Source of the DNA: Dictyobacter aurantiacus
Lineage (GTDB): Bacteria; Chloroflexota; Ktedonobacteria; Ktedonobacterales; Ktedonobacteraceae
DNA: 64,000 nt
Direction of reading: 5' to 3'
NCBI RefSeq assembly: GCF_003967515.1
Contig: NZ_BIFQ01000002.1
Location: 2,232,001 to 2,296,000, forward strand
The position numbers were made by a program, and so were the translations under genes. Positions 17,214 to 26,886 of this stretch are shown piece after piece; position 1 is the stretch's first letter; each line of letters starts with the position of its first letter. The notes below the pieces were generated by a model. The model had not been told where the DNA came from, made no database searches, and saw only the letters and a list, made by a program, of their open reading frames with translations.

Positions 17214-18695
17214 TTACGGCAGCGAGAATCTCTCTTGAGAGAGATAAGGTTTGTCGGCGGCAATGATGGGATCATTGGCGAAGTGGCTCTGCATGCGATT
17301 GTTGAGTAGGGCGTTATCGAGGGCCGATAGGATCATGGCCTGGTCCAGCACCAGGTAGCGATGTCCGATCTGTCCGGTGACAGGATTGACGCTGTCGTAG
17401 AAGCCGTAGCGGCCATAGATACCGGGATAGCGCTGTTTTAACTGCTGAATGTTTTTGAATGCTTCCTGTGGCGTAACGGTTAACGTCAGGAATGAGGCAT
17501 GGGGTGTGACCGCCGTTTCGTCGTAGGGGCAGCAGTTTTTGTTGGATGCCATGTTGCGTGCGCCGTAGGCATCATAGTTTCCGGTATCATCCGGCGTACT
17601 GGCTGGAGAGAGTCCCCAGACGGGATAGTGCAGGGTTTGCGTGGCATAAGCCTGCTGTGCCCTGGCATAGAGCTGATCGTTGAGGCCAAAGCTGTGTGGT
17701 CCCCACGAGGTTTCGGGGATGACCAGGTTATTCATCAATCCCTCGAACATGCTCCCGCCCCAGCTGGGTACGAAGTTGATGCCGTTTGTTGTGTAGTGGC
17801 CTTCGAAGACCGTAAATGGCTTGCCTGATTGCGGATCGTTATAGGTGGCATTGTAGCCTTGCGGTGTTTGCCCCTGCCAGTCAAAGCTGGCTGGCAACGT
17901 ACGCCAGGTGCGCCACCAGACATCACCAGGCATGCGATGGGTACCGATGCCGATATATGCCGCGATACGCGTCTCCGCATTGAGTATGCCGTAGTGGAAA
18001 TTGGCTGGTCCCTGGTCCGCGTTATAGCCGCCATACATCTGACCGGCGGTATCGCTCTGGCTCTGATCTCCATTGTCATAGAAGATGCCAAAATCCATCG
18101 CGTTGAGCAACGCCGTAGCTCTAGGAGCCAGTGCTGGGAAAACGTTTCTGACGGCGATCAGTCCGGTCGCATACCATGCACTGTCCACAGTTGAGATAAA
18201 GGCTCCCGTGGCTGGCTGTCCTTCCTGATCGGTACCACCAGGACCTGAGATGCGATGTCCATTGGTGGTGTCATACCAGCTAAAGAGGAAGCCGTGCCAC
18301 TTACTGAGCTTTTCGACCTCACTAAGCAGTGCATTGGCACGTTTGAGTGCATCAATTCTGCTGACAAAGCCGAGGTCCTGGGCGTTGACGATGCTCCAGA
18401 AGGCGACACCAATATTGGTCGGCGAGGTATAAGCTCCTCTGGCCGGTGCGCCATTGAAACCGATGTTATCCATCGGCAGATGGGTAGTAGGGTCAGCGTC
18501 GGCATCAAAAAACTGCCAGGTGTGGTGAGCGATCGCGTAAAGCTGTACCTTTTGCGGAATCGTAAGCGTGTCGGATGGGGTCTTTGGAGGTTGGGTAGGC
18601 ATCGGTGCCGCGAACGCTGCGGCTGGAGTGAGTACAGCGCCCAAACAAACAATGGCGCACAAAAAGCATCCAATGAGCAAACGTTTGAATTTCAA
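17214..18695 (-). CDS. Secreted glycoamylase-like protein (GH144/PF10091 type)
   Basis: A 493-residue protein with a signal peptide (about residues 1-30, ending near AFA-APMP). The rest matches the glycoamylase-like family that includes endo-beta-1,2-glucanases: TSPTNIGVAFWSIVNAQDLG near residue 92, a WHGFLFSWYDT stretch, ISTVDSAWYATGL, then PSWGGSMFEGLM and a C-terminal GRYGFYDSVNP. Several acidic residues in these motifs are likely catalytic. The start codon is TTG at 18695, chosen because AGAGGAG lies seven bases ahead. A strong promoter lies at 18855-18883. Activity on beta-1,2-glucan is inference from the family. Confidence 0.75.
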   Translation of the reverse strand: MKFKRLLIGCFLCAIVCLGAVLTPAAAFAAPMPTQPPKTPSDTLTIPQKVQLYAIAHHTWQFFDADADPTTHLPMDNIGFNGAPARGAYTSPTNIGVAFWSIVNAQDLGFVSRIDALKRANALLSEVEKLSKWHGFLFSWYDTTNGHRISGPGGTDQEGQPATGAFISTVDSAWYATGLIAVRNVFPALAPRATALLNAMDFGIFYDNGDQSQSDTAGQMYGGYNADQGPANFHYGILNAETRIAAYIGIGTHRMPGDVWWRTWRTLPASFDWQGQTPQGYNATYNDPQSGKPFTVFEGHYTTNGINFVPSWGGSMFEGLMNNLVIPETSWGPHSFGLNDQLYARAQQAYATQTLHYPVWGLSPASTPDDTGNYDAYGARNMASNKNCCPYDETAVTPHASFLTLTVTPQEAFKNIQQLKQRYPGIYGRYGFYDSVNPVTGQIGHRYLVLDQAMILSALDNALLNNRMQSHFANDPIIAADKPYLSQERFSLP

Positions 18696-19112
18696 GGCAA
18701 TTCTCCTCTGGCTTTGAGGCTCATCCTGTCAAATAAAGATTGAATAATTTTACATAAATCACTCAATAGAGACTGGCAGCGACAGGATTGAACTTGCTTG
18801 TTTTTATTGATTGTTTGTGCCTGGACATATAATAGAAGTATAGGTGACATAAAAATTATATTGGCGAAGTTGTGGCAAGTCAAGCTCAGCATTATTTCTG
18901 CGCAAATATTTTCATGATTGGCGAGTGAATTTTCCACTATAAAATAAATGCCGCCCCAGATGGCGAACGAGACAGATAGGCCCGATGGGGAGAAGATGCC
19001 CAAAAAAATCTAAAAATCGTCTTGATTCGTAATATATATACGTGATAAGGTTGTGTTATTATTACTGCTGACCTACAGCGGGTCAATCTGGTCTTATTGA
19101 GGTAGAAGTCAT
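18696..19112. other. Divergent promoter region
   Basis: A 417-bp AT-rich gap. It contains a strong minus-strand promoter for the glucanase-like gene (listed) and a long leader of about 150 bases. On the plus side TTGATT near 19022 may serve the lipoprotein gene, but no good -10 is paired with it. No gene seen. Confidence 0.6.
18855..18883 (-). promoter_or_regulatory. Strong sigma-70 promoter of glucanase-like gene
   Basis: Minus strand: TTGACT at 18883-18878, 17-bp spacer, TATAAT at 18860-18855. The transcript would have a leader of about 150 bases before the TTG start codon. Confidence 0.75.
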
Positions 19113-19715
19113 ATGAAGAAAAGCATGCTATATATCGTAAGTATGATCGCGCTGGCTTTTTTACTGGCGGGTTGTACCGTCTCCGTTGGGAATGGGGGCG
19201 TATCTAGCTCCAATGGGAATAGCTCGAATGGGAGCAGTTCAAACGGTAGTAGTTCGAATGGCGGGAGTTCCGCGCAGGTGCCTGACATTGGGCATCGGAG
19301 CAAGACCTCCGGGTGCCAGGCGCAGGGAGGATTGCAGGATAAGCAGTGCACGCCCGGCGCGATTTTTTCCAATGCTACCGCCAGCCAAATTTGCAGGTCC
19401 GGATACTCTAAGTCTGTTCGTAACGTGCCTGTAAGCGTCAAGGACGAAGTTTATGCTGAATATGGCATTACCCATCATAGCGCGGGCCAATATGAGGTGG
19501 ATCACCTTATCAGCCTGGAACTGGGTGGTTCCAATGACATCGCCAACCTGTGGCCTGAAGCCGCGTCTCCCACTCCCGGTTTTCATCAGAAGGATCAAGT
19601 AGAAAACTATCTACACGACCAGGTGTGTAGTGGCAAAATGGATCTACGTACCGCCCAGACCAAAATCGCGACCGATTGGCTCAGCGTTTATAAACAAATG
19701 GGTTCAAGCTATTAA
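19113..19715 (+). CDS. Lipoprotein with HNH-like nuclease domain
   Basis: A 200-residue lipoprotein. The signal ends in the lipobox LAGC (Cys near residue 21). Residues about 30-55 are a low-complexity linker of Ser-Ser-Asn-Gly units coded by near-tandem 12-base repeats. The C-terminal domain has YEVDHLISLELGGSNDIANLWPEA and, further on, KDQVENYLHDQVC: the Asp-His pair and following Asn resemble HNH/endonuclease VII-type betabetaalpha-metal nucleases. An outward-facing, membrane-tethered nuclease could serve nutrient scavenging or DNA entry; this is inference. Confidence 0.75.
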   Translation: MKKSMLYIVSMIALAFLLAGCTVSVGNGGVSSSNGNSSNGSSSNGSSSNGGSSAQVPDIGHRSKTSGCQAQGGLQDKQCTPGAIFSNATASQICRSGYSKSVRNVPVSVKDEVYAEYGITHHSAGQYEVDHLISLELGGSNDIANLWPEAASPTPGFHQKDQVENYLHDQVCSGKMDLRTAQTKIATDWLSVYKQMGSSY

Positions 19716-19999
19716 TGGGCGCTTTAACTATGTTTGATGAATAGTTTTTGTAAGAGCAGTGTTGGCATTCCCGCAGGCTGTCATTGCTCTTATTTTTACC
19801 CTTTGCTCCTACTGATTTCATTGTCGTTTCCCTCCACACTTCTCATTACACAATGATGCACGTTGAGTATTGGCTGATGGGTTGTCTGCCAGCCAATGCT
19901 GGTACCAGGATGTACGAAATGCACCATAGTGGGTAAGAAGAGAAGCCATGGCACGTTAGCATGTATTGCGGGTGTCACAGCTTCTGAAAAAAGGACCAT

Positions 20000-22663
20000 T
20001 CAATCAGTATTGTGGGGCGTTAAGATGCTGATGGTATCCATGGTGAAATTATTCTGAGGATAACTATCTTTATCTACGCTCAAGTATATGGTGTTGGTAA
20101 TCGATGGCGCGCCAGCCGTAGTCAGGGTTCCCGTGATGCTCACAGGCGGCAGACTTTGTCCTGGTTCTAACTGGGTGATGCCGGTATAGGTGGCGAACAA
20201 GAGCAGAGGACTGGTCTGTGATGTCGCGGTCATCTGCCAGTTGGTGCCACTAATGCTCACATTGCTCAGCCCAATGGGAATGACTCCGGTGAAACGCAGA
20301 ATCTGGCTGCCGGTATTGAATGTCTGGTTGCCTGCATTGCTCACGGTCAGGGTTGAGGTGACCCGTTGGCCGGCGTAAAATGTGGTGCCATTATGGCTTA
20401 GCTGGAAGCGCAAATTGGGTAAGTTGGTTGGTAATGCTTGCGGCGTCAATGGAATGGGGGTAGTAAGTATCGTTGTGGGCGTTGGGAGTGGAGTAATTGG
20501 AACAGAGAGGGCCGTAGTCACGAATGTATCTGTGGCCAGGTTATTAGAGGCTCGACTATCTCCAGCTACCTGCACCACCGCCGTATCTGTAATTGCCACA
20601 CCTGCCGCTCCAGTGACCGTACCTGAAATTCGAATAGTGGGTAATGTGGTCCCGGCTGCTACCGGGTACGCGCCCACATAAACAGCTGAGATTAATACCG
20701 GGCTGGTTGCCCCTGTGCTGGAAATCGTCCACCGGGTACCACTTACCGTTACATTTTTCAGGCCAACTGGTAGCACTGCGACCATGCGAATTAAACTGGG
20801 TAACCCAACAGGACCCGCGGTGGGCACACTGGAGATCCTGATCTGATCCGTCAATGTCTGCCCGATGCCCAGATATACCCCACCTGCATGGATCTGTTGA
20901 ATCGTGAAATCAGGCAAAGGCTGAGGGGTAGGAGTAGGGGTAGGAGTGGGAGTAATACCCGCGAGATCGCGCGCAATATTCCAGGCATTGGGCGTACCGA
21001 TGCCGGTAGCCAGGTCATAATTGAGGGTTGCCGGGTAGTAGAGATTAGTACCGGTGGTCACATCATGGAAGGCCGGGTAGGTTTGCGTACCGTTGTACAG
21101 GTTATATAAGGGCGTATGCGCGTTGCCTAATCCGGGCAGGCTTTGTGCTGCCAGGTATTGATTGATATCAGCCGCGATACCAGCCCAGAGTGGGGCGGCC
21201 GCGCTGGTACCCCCCATTGTTAACCAGCCCGAGCAGTACGCGTCTGTTGATGCCGTACAATACATGGAATATCCCGTATACGGGTCCGCATCAGCTGAGA
21301 CATCCGGGACCATACGATGCGCATCGGTCAGGTTAGTGCCGGTTTGATAAAGTGGCCTGGTGAAGTACGAACTGATGCCGCCACCGCCGCCGTACCCTCG
21401 TGAAGTATTGCCCCAGGCTGATTCACTCGTGTATGTGCCGCCTGTACCAGTGATCAGGCTGGTGCCTCCAACCCCGACTACGTATGGATCGCTGGCGGGT
21501 GAATCGACATTCAGCACTGTAGTATTACTACTCCGACAATCGTAGGCTCCCGTATCACCACTGGCGGCAAAAAAAGCCTGACCTTGAGCCGCGCCTTGCA
21601 TAAAGATTGTGTCAAGTGCCGCTAGTTCCGCATTGCCTGTATTTAGCTCACACAATCCCCAGCTTATAGAGGTAACTTTGGCCAGGTTATCGGTCACGAT
21701 TTTGTTGTAGATGTCGTTAATACCATAACCATTAGGGCCAATGTAAATTTTCTGGCTGGCATTGGGAGCAAGCGCCGAGACGATTTCCATGTCTAATGCC
21801 ACCTCTGAACTGAAATTGCCCGCCGTGTTCGTAGCCCCATCGACAAACACATTTGAGTACCTGGGCGGCCCCAGATTGTAGGTACTCAGATAGGTGTTGA
21901 CATCGGAGGGTTGATAGCCATCGAGCTCAAAAATGGCGATTGTCTGGCCAGTGCCATTATAGCCAGCATGGAGAAGTGAATTAACACCGTAAGCTGTGCG
22001 TAGCTCATCTGGTGTATAGCCGCCACCTGTGCCTAGCAAGGGTCTGATACGCTTACTTACGGAGGCATGGTGCATCTGTGGAATATTGTTTAAGCCGGCG
22101 ATGCATTGGATGATGTCTACAAGATCGGCTGGTACAGAGGGATCATTGGCGGGCGCATAGATAGTACGTTGAAGGTAGGCATAATTATTAATGGTGATGT
22201 TGAAGGCCCTTTCCGCCATCCCAACGGTGCCAGTCGCATCGACAATGAGATTGTTGGGGGCAATCGCATCAATGGTGAAGCCCTGGCTGCTCAGAAATTG
22301 TACCACCCTGTCTACCATTGCGGGTGTAGGACCAAACTCGTTGGTGAATTGTTGTGGAGTTAAGAAGGCTCGATAGAATGGTGAATGGGGTTGATATTGT
22401 GCCTCAAGCAATGACTTCAGATTGTCCGGATTACTCAGCTTCAAGCTTACCGCGAGGTGAATGATATTTCCAGTAGCTGTTCGAGAGATGAAGTCTCCAT
22501 GCTGCAATACAGGAATCACATGTCCGGGAATAACCTGAAAGGCTTGCTGTACCCGACGACCGGCCGCCAGAGTATGCGTGACGTGGCTGGTTGTTCCAGA
22601 TGTGATGAGCATCAGCATGGCAACCACAGTCAGAAGTGTAATACGATGTAGTGTTCTCTTCAT
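20000..22663 (-). CDS. Sedolisin family serine-carboxyl peptidase (kumamolisin-like)
   Basis: An 887-residue secreted protease. A signal peptide (about 1-34) is followed by an S53 activation domain to about residue 200 and the catalytic domain to about 570. The Glu and Asp of the triad are in SSEVALDMEIV, the oxyanion Asp in AASGDTGAYD and the nucleophile Ser in GGTSAAAPLWAG. A Thr-Pro linker (TPTPTPTPQP) leads to two similar domains of about 120 residues, each with a PVGLKNVTVSGTRW / PIGLSNVSISGTNW block, of the CARDB/DUF11 adhesion type. Family members act at acidic pH outside the cell. The start at 22663 has GGGAG ten bases before. Confidence 0.92.
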   Translation of the reverse strand: MKRTLHRITLLTVVAMLMLITSGTTSHVTHTLAAGRRVQQAFQVIPGHVIPVLQHGDFISRTATGNIIHLAVSLKLSNPDNLKSLLEAQYQPHSPFYRAFLTPQQFTNEFGPTPAMVDRVVQFLSSQGFTIDAIAPNNLIVDATGTVGMAERAFNITINNYAYLQRTIYAPANDPSVPADLVDIIQCIAGLNNIPQMHHASVSKRIRPLLGTGGGYTPDELRTAYGVNSLLHAGYNGTGQTIAIFELDGYQPSDVNTYLSTYNLGPPRYSNVFVDGATNTAGNFSSEVALDMEIVSALAPNASQKIYIGPNGYGINDIYNKIVTDNLAKVTSISWGLCELNTGNAELAALDTIFMQGAAQGQAFFAASGDTGAYDCRSSNTTVLNVDSPASDPYVVGVGGTSLITGTGGTYTSESAWGNTSRGYGGGGGISSYFTRPLYQTGTNLTDAHRMVPDVSADADPYTGYSMYCTASTDAYCSGWLTMGGTSAAAPLWAGIAADINQYLAAQSLPGLGNAHTPLYNLYNGTQTYPAFHDVTTGTNLYYPATLNYDLATGIGTPNAWNIARDLAGITPTPTPTPTPQPLPDFTIQQIHAGGVYLGIGQTLTDQIRISSVPTAGPVGLPSLIRMVAVLPVGLKNVTVSGTRWTISSTGATSPVLISAVYVGAYPVAAGTTLPTIRISGTVTGAAGVAITDTAVVQVAGDSRASNNLATDTFVTTALSVPITPLPTPTTILTTPIPLTPQALPTNLPNLRFQLSHNGTTFYAGQRVTSTLTVSNAGNQTFNTGSQILRFTGVIPIGLSNVSISGTNWQMTATSQTSPLLLFATYTGITQLEPGQSLPPVSITGTLTTAGAPSITNTIYLSVDKDSYPQNNFTMDTISILTPHNTD

Positions 22664-23104
22664 GCAGATATTTCTCCCGGAGATTTAGCCATTGTGAAAA
22701 TAATCGATCAAGATCATTGTGACTTTTCTGCTTTCTTCCCTCCCTTCACAACCAACTCTATTCTTCTGGCGTTCCTGCTTTATACGCTCGCATATTGATA
22801 TTGAAACCCTACAGTACTGATTTTAATGAAGAGCCGCTTTCTATGTCATTTTAAATGTAAAGAGAAGCTTATTGTATAAATATTAACTATATGAGAATAT
22901 AGTACAATAAATACTTTGAACGAGCTGGATAGGGCACCTAAATCCCCCCGCTGCTTGAGCAGACAGTGAAGAGGAAGTGTTTGAAACAGTACTGCCAGAA
23001 AGCAAAATATCGCTAAGTGTGACTATCTCTTTTGAAGAGGGGAGGGGAAGCGAAAGGGATTGAGTGTGGTTATACATTGGCTGATAAATTGCACGCAAAA
23101 AAGC

Positions 23105-23133
23105 TTGATTTTTTGCCCATTTTCAGGTATACT
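23105..23133 (+). promoter_or_regulatory. Strong promoter facing the end of a minus-strand gene
   Basis: TTGATT at 23105-23110, a 17-bp spacer and TATACT at 23128-23133. The only thing downstream is the hairpin at 23148 and, beyond it, the 3' end of the opposite-strand oxidase gene. Confidence 0.6.
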
Positions 23134-23139
23134 TTATAG

Positions 23140-23177
23140 GTAAGTTTGAGGAGCCGCTCTTAGCAGCTCCTCTTTTT
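23140..23177 (+). ncRNA. Candidate very short transcript (about 38 nt)
   Basis: From the expected start of the promoter at 23105 to the end of the T-run at 23177. The transcript is almost entirely a hairpin: GAGGAGC-c-GCT-ctt-AGC-a-GCTCCTC followed by TTTTT. The hairpin also shields the neighbouring oxidase gene end, so an alternative is a simple terminator with an accidental promoter. Confidence 0.3.
23148..23177 (+). terminator. Intrinsic terminator, T5 tail on plus strand
   Basis: GAGGAGC at 23148-23154 and GCTCCTC at 23166-23172 followed by TTTTT. The T-run is on the strand opposite to the adjacent gene 23205-24851. Confidence 0.75.
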
Positions 23178-23204
23178 GTGTTTTGGCGCTGAACTATAGC
23201 GTCA

Positions 23205-24851
23205 TTAGTGGGGTAATGGGATACTTTGCTTGAAGCGGAAAAGATTTTTGGGATCGTAGGTGGTTTTGACCTGCTGGAGCCGTGCCAGGTTGGTCCCGTA
23301 GTATGCCTGCTGCCAGTTGGATAGGGATGGATCGATATAATTCTGATAGGCGGCGCCAGAGGCATAGCCGCGCATGTTTTGCCAGGTACTGTTGAGCCAG
23401 GAGCGGTTCTGGGCGATGACCGTATCTGAGGCACCGACATCCCAGTTGGCGTTATATTGGATCGAGAAGAGCATGGTGCGGTGAGCAAATGCCGTGGCGT
23501 TCGGAGCCACGCGATTGATCGCGCCTCCATATGCATCCATGCCAATCCCTCCCGTACCAGGTGTGGACGATTGCTGATATTGTGTGATGGCGTTGACCAG
23601 CGAGTTGATCGCCTGGGTGGACAACGGTTTGGCGATGTAGTCGGATTTGGCCGCGAACGAGTCGCGTTGAATCTGTCCCTGAGGATCCTGACTGGGCAGG
23701 CGGCACTGGCTGACGGTTTTGTTGGAGCAGCCTGCTTCATAGAGCATGGTGTCCAATAGTCCGGAATTGGAGGCGTAACGGGTGATAGGCGCTATCCCCA
23801 GCTTGTTGATCAGGTTCTGCAACTGCTGGTTGAGCGCATCGACGCCTCCGACGTAGACGCCGTTGACAAGTACCCTTGGAGTGCCGCTTTTATCAACAGT
23901 GTTGAGGAGCAGGCAGTTGGACCATAGTTCATCGGGTGCCTGCGGAGCCCAATTTTGCCAGGCGTTGACCACGGCGGCAGCATCGCTCCAGTTCCAGCCA
24001 AGGGTGAAGATCGCCAGCGCGTCTACCGGGTGGGTTTGGAAGGTGAATGAGGTGACGACGCCAAAGTTGCCACCGCCACCGCCACGCAGGGCCCAGAAGA
24101 GGTCGGAGTTTTGACTGGCGTCGCAGGTAACGATGCGCCCATCGGCCAGGACGACCTGCGCTGAAAGCAGATTGTCGCAGGTCAGGCCAAATTTGCGTCC
24201 AAGCACGCCTACGCCACCTCCCAGAGTCAGGCCAGCCACGCCCACGGTCGGACATGAGCCAGCTGGGATCACACGTCCCTTCTGGGCGAGTGCCGCATAG
24301 ACATCGATCAGTTTGGCTCCACTGCCGATGGTGGCGTTTCCGCTTCCGCTGTCTATGGTGATGGCATTCATGCGACTGACATCAAGCAGCAGCCCGCTAG
24401 TAGTTGAATATCCCGCATACGAGTGGCCACCAGAGCGGGCGGTGACCGGCAGGTTAAAGCGGCTCACGAAGGACAGGCAGTTCTGTACATCTTTGGGTGA
24501 GGCACAATAGGCTACCCCTGCTGGTTTGATGCCATCAAATTGCGGATCAAAGAGCTGGTGGGCGGTCGCATATTGCGGATTGTTTGGGCGTACCAGCGTA
24601 CCCTGCAGACTCTTGCCCAGGTTGGACCAGTCGGTTTCACTGAGTACAGGTGGTCTGGTAGGTGTGGGAGTGGATGTGGCTCGGGGTGTAGCTGTCGCGG
24701 CCCGGGGTGTAGTAGTCGCGTTGACGCCAGGTTGTGATTGGCAGGCGCCTAATAAGATAGGTAGACTGCCTACGGCACAGAGCGAAAGAAAGTTGCGCCG
24801 ATTCATCTGTGTGCCCTCTAACCAGTTCGCTTCTTGCGTGTGCTTCTTCAT
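23205..24851 (-). CDS. FAD-linked oxidase, berberine bridge enzyme-like, exported
   Basis: A 548-residue oxidase. The N-terminus has a twin-arginine-like signal (MNRRNFLSL) 16 residues in and a lipobox LLGAC, so it is probably a membrane-attached exported protein. The FAD domain shows TARSGGHSYAGYST with the His that binds the 8-alpha carbon, and GRKFGLTCDNLLSAQ with the Cys that makes the second covalent bond, as in bicovalent flavoenzymes; a BBE segment YYGTNLARLQQVKTTYDP closes the chain. The start at 24851 is chosen for AAGGAAG in front of ATG; an upstream in-frame start at 24878 lacks this. Substrates in the family are sugars or alkaloid-like alcohols. Confidence 0.88.
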   Translation of the reverse strand: MKKHTQEANWLEGTQMNRRNFLSLCAVGSLPILLGACQSQPGVNATTTPRAATATPRATSTPTPTRPPVLSETDWSNLGKSLQGTLVRPNNPQYATAHQLFDPQFDGIKPAGVAYCASPKDVQNCLSFVSRFNLPVTARSGGHSYAGYSTTSGLLLDVSRMNAITIDSGSGNATIGSGAKLIDVYAALAQKGRVIPAGSCPTVGVAGLTLGGGVGVLGRKFGLTCDNLLSAQVVLADGRIVTCDASQNSDLFWALRGGGGGNFGVVTSFTFQTHPVDALAIFTLGWNWSDAAAVVNAWQNWAPQAPDELWSNCLLLNTVDKSGTPRVLVNGVYVGGVDALNQQLQNLINKLGIAPITRYASNSGLLDTMLYEAGCSNKTVSQCRLPSQDPQGQIQRDSFAAKSDYIAKPLSTQAINSLVNAITQYQQSSTPGTGGIGMDAYGGAINRVAPNATAFAHRTMLFSIQYNANWDVGASDTVIAQNRSWLNSTWQNMRGYASGAAYQNYIDPSLSNWQQAYYGTNLARLQQVKTTYDPKNLFRFKQSIPLPH

Positions 24852-25228
24852 TATTCTTCCTTTTGCTATGCGCGGCACGCATACATATTATTTGCTACTG
24901 CCCGTATCTATCTCTAGTGGCCATGCATTATCTATGCACCGGCTCTTTATTTGTTTATGGCAATATTGCTATGTTTTGTGCAAACTGATGATAGTTTATA
25001 ATGATTAGCCATACTATGAATTGCCTCACATTTATATGGCGATAGTAAAAAATGCCCGCTCGCTGATATGAGCGAGCCGCAAGAGATGATCATAGAGCGC
25101 TGCATTATCAACTGTATGCCATACTATCATTACTGCGCATTGATATGCTATGCTCTCGATAGCTTTTTCCTGCGCGCGATGGCAGGGAGTATGCAATGTT
25201 AGAAATAGATAGCAGGCAGGAGGAGAGT
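24852..25228. other. Intergenic region
   Basis: A gap of about 370 bp. The only structure I see is a small hairpin, GCTCGCT at 25058-25064 with AGCGAGC at 25071-25077, followed on the minus strand by GGGCA and six T residues, so it looks like a minus-strand terminator although no minus-strand gene lies upstream of it. Confidence 0.5.
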
Positions 25229-25549
25229 ATGACCACTGACGATGCTGACTACGGTGAATTAGCCGCCTTGCGTGAGGATGAATCGCGTTGTATTCGTGTG
25301 CTGGCGGCCTGTCGTCGCTTTGCGGTCAATGTTGGCGGTGCGGCAGGCAACTATGCAACCTTTGCTCAAAATGAAGAAGTACTCTTGCAATCGTTTCATG
25401 ACATTGAACTGGCCCATGTTAGCTCTGATGGACGCTACGACCAGCTCTTTGCGCAGCGCTGTCAGCGCGCCGGTTTAACCTCTGCCGATGTTCATATGCT
25501 CCAGGAACGCTGGCGCACGCTCAATAGCGAAGATGACCTCGATGAATAA
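25229..25549 (+). CDS. Unknown 106-residue protein
   Basis: Start at 25229 is supported by AGGAGGAG five bases ahead; another ATG in frame at 25196 has GGGAG six bases ahead and would add 11 residues. The product is soluble and acidic with a helix-rich middle (SFHDIELAHVSSDGRYDQLF) and a C-terminal helix ending in acidic residues. No family recognised. It stands alone between an oxidase gene on the other strand and a quinone oxidoreductase 255 bp downstream. Confidence 0.6.
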   Translation: MTTDDADYGELAALREDESRCIRVLAACRRFAVNVGGAAGNYATFAQNEEVLLQSFHDIELAHVSSDGRYDQLFAQRCQRAGLTSADVHMLQERWRTLNSEDDLDE

Positions 25550-25804
25550 TCTCACTACTTCATCCCAAAACCGGTCAAAGAGTTAAGGTATGCGTATAAT
25601 ATATAACTTAATATGCGAGCTGTTTCTCTATATGTGATTGACTCGTGTCTACACAAGCACCTGATCTTACGTATCAGTTAATAGCGAAGGTAGGCTCTAT
25701 CCACATGACGGAGCGTGCCGATCAACAATAGAGAAACAAGCACGATGGCTGTGCCCTCTGGAGGGTGCAGTTTTTTTTAGCAAACATGAAAAGAGAGTTA
25801 TAGT

Positions 25805-26758
25805 ATGAAAGCAATGATTATTAAGGATTTTGGTGGACCCGAAGTATTTGCTGAGCAGGAGCTACCAAAGCCGACTCCTGAAGCGGATGAAGTATTAGTG
25901 CGTGTCTATGCCTCCTCTATCAATCCTGTTGACTATAAAATTCGTCAGTCAGGTTCCTGGGCTGGAGTGAAGCCACCTGCCGTCATTGGTTATGATGTCT
26001 CGGGTGTGGTTGAGCAAGTGGGATCTGCGGTGAAGGATTTTAAAGTTGGTGATGAAGTGTACTATACACCTGATATCCCTGGTCGGGGTGGTAGCTATGC
26101 CGAGTATCATGTGGCTCGGGAAGCTATCGTGGCCCATAAGCCCAAAAACCTGTCTCATATTGAGGCGGCCTGCGTACCGCTGGCCGGTGGTACGGCCTGG
26201 GATGCGTTAATCACCAGGGCGCAGTTGAAGGTGGGAGAGACCGTGCTGATCCATGGCGGCACAGGCGGCGTTGGTTCGATGGCGGTCCAGATCGCGCGGG
26301 CGTCCGGTGCTTATGTCTATACTACTTGTAGCGCGAAAAATGCCGAGCTGGCGAAGCGGTTAGGTGCGCACCGGGTCATCGATTACAAGACGGAGAATTT
26401 TGCTGACATTATCGCGCGTGAGACCGGTGGACAAGGCGTGGACGTGGTCTTTGATACAGTCGGTGGTGAGACGGTGGCCAATAGCATTCCCGCAACGAAG
26501 ATGTATGGTCGGATGGTGAGTGTTGTAGATATTGCTGGCAATACCTATATGGGTTTTATGAAGAATATCACCCTCCACTACCTCTTCCTGCAGCGAGAGC
26601 GCTATAAACTTGACTATCTGCGGGCTCTGATTGAACGCGGTCAGTTGAAGCCAGTTGTGGCGCAAACATTGCCGCTGAATCAGGTAGCGCAGGCCCAGCG
26701 GTTACTGGAACAGGGTGGCATCGCAGGCAAGATTGCCATTCAGATCGTGAACCAATAA
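25805..26758 (+). CDS. NADP-dependent oxidoreductase, quinone reductase (MDR) family
   Basis: A 317-residue medium-chain reductase without zinc ligands. The N-terminal domain has YASSINPVDYKIRQSG and PAVIGYDVSGVVEQVGS; the cofactor fold has VLIHGGTGGVGSMAVQIAR near residue 143, and the characteristic quinone-reductase stretch GGQGVDVVFDTVGG near 205. It reduces quinones or activated alkenes using NADPH. The RBS GAGAG precedes ATG 25805. A hairpin follows the stop by 19 bp, so it appears to be a single-gene unit. Confidence 0.9.
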   Translation: MKAMIIKDFGGPEVFAEQELPKPTPEADEVLVRVYASSINPVDYKIRQSGSWAGVKPPAVIGYDVSGVVEQVGSAVKDFKVGDEVYYTPDIPGRGGSYAEYHVAREAIVAHKPKNLSHIEAACVPLAGGTAWDALITRAQLKVGETVLIHGGTGGVGSMAVQIARASGAYVYTTCSAKNAELAKRLGAHRVIDYKTENFADIIARETGGQGVDVVFDTVGGETVANSIPATKMYGRMVSVVDIAGNTYMGFMKNITLHYLFLQRERYKLDYLRALIERGQLKPVVAQTLPLNQVAQAQRLLEQGGIAGKIAIQIVNQ

Positions 26759-26776
26759 CCCTGAACCGATGCTAAA

Positions 26777-26834
26777 AAGCCAGCGATGTTGTGGCTGTTC
26801 TGATTACAAAGAGCGGCCACAACATCGCTGGCTT
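26777..26834. terminator. Long terminator hairpin
   Basis: Perfect 19-bp arms (26777-26795 and 26816-26834) with a 20-base loop, 19 bp after the stop of the quinone reductase gene and 53 bp after the end of the next minus-strand gene, so it may serve both. Confidence 0.75.
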
Positions 26835-26886
26835 GTATCTATCCTCTGGCTGGACGGTTATTGGTTCCTACCAGCCCTTTTACCAC

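Larger units (their letters stand above)
22664..23204. other. Intergenic region with promoter-terminator unit
   Basis: A 541-bp AT-rich gap. It contains weak promoter-like AT stretches for the sedolisin gene near 22860-22910 and the short plus-strand promoter-terminator unit at 23105-23177. The reading frame at 22883-23098 has no ribosome site and I do not support it. Confidence 0.55.
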
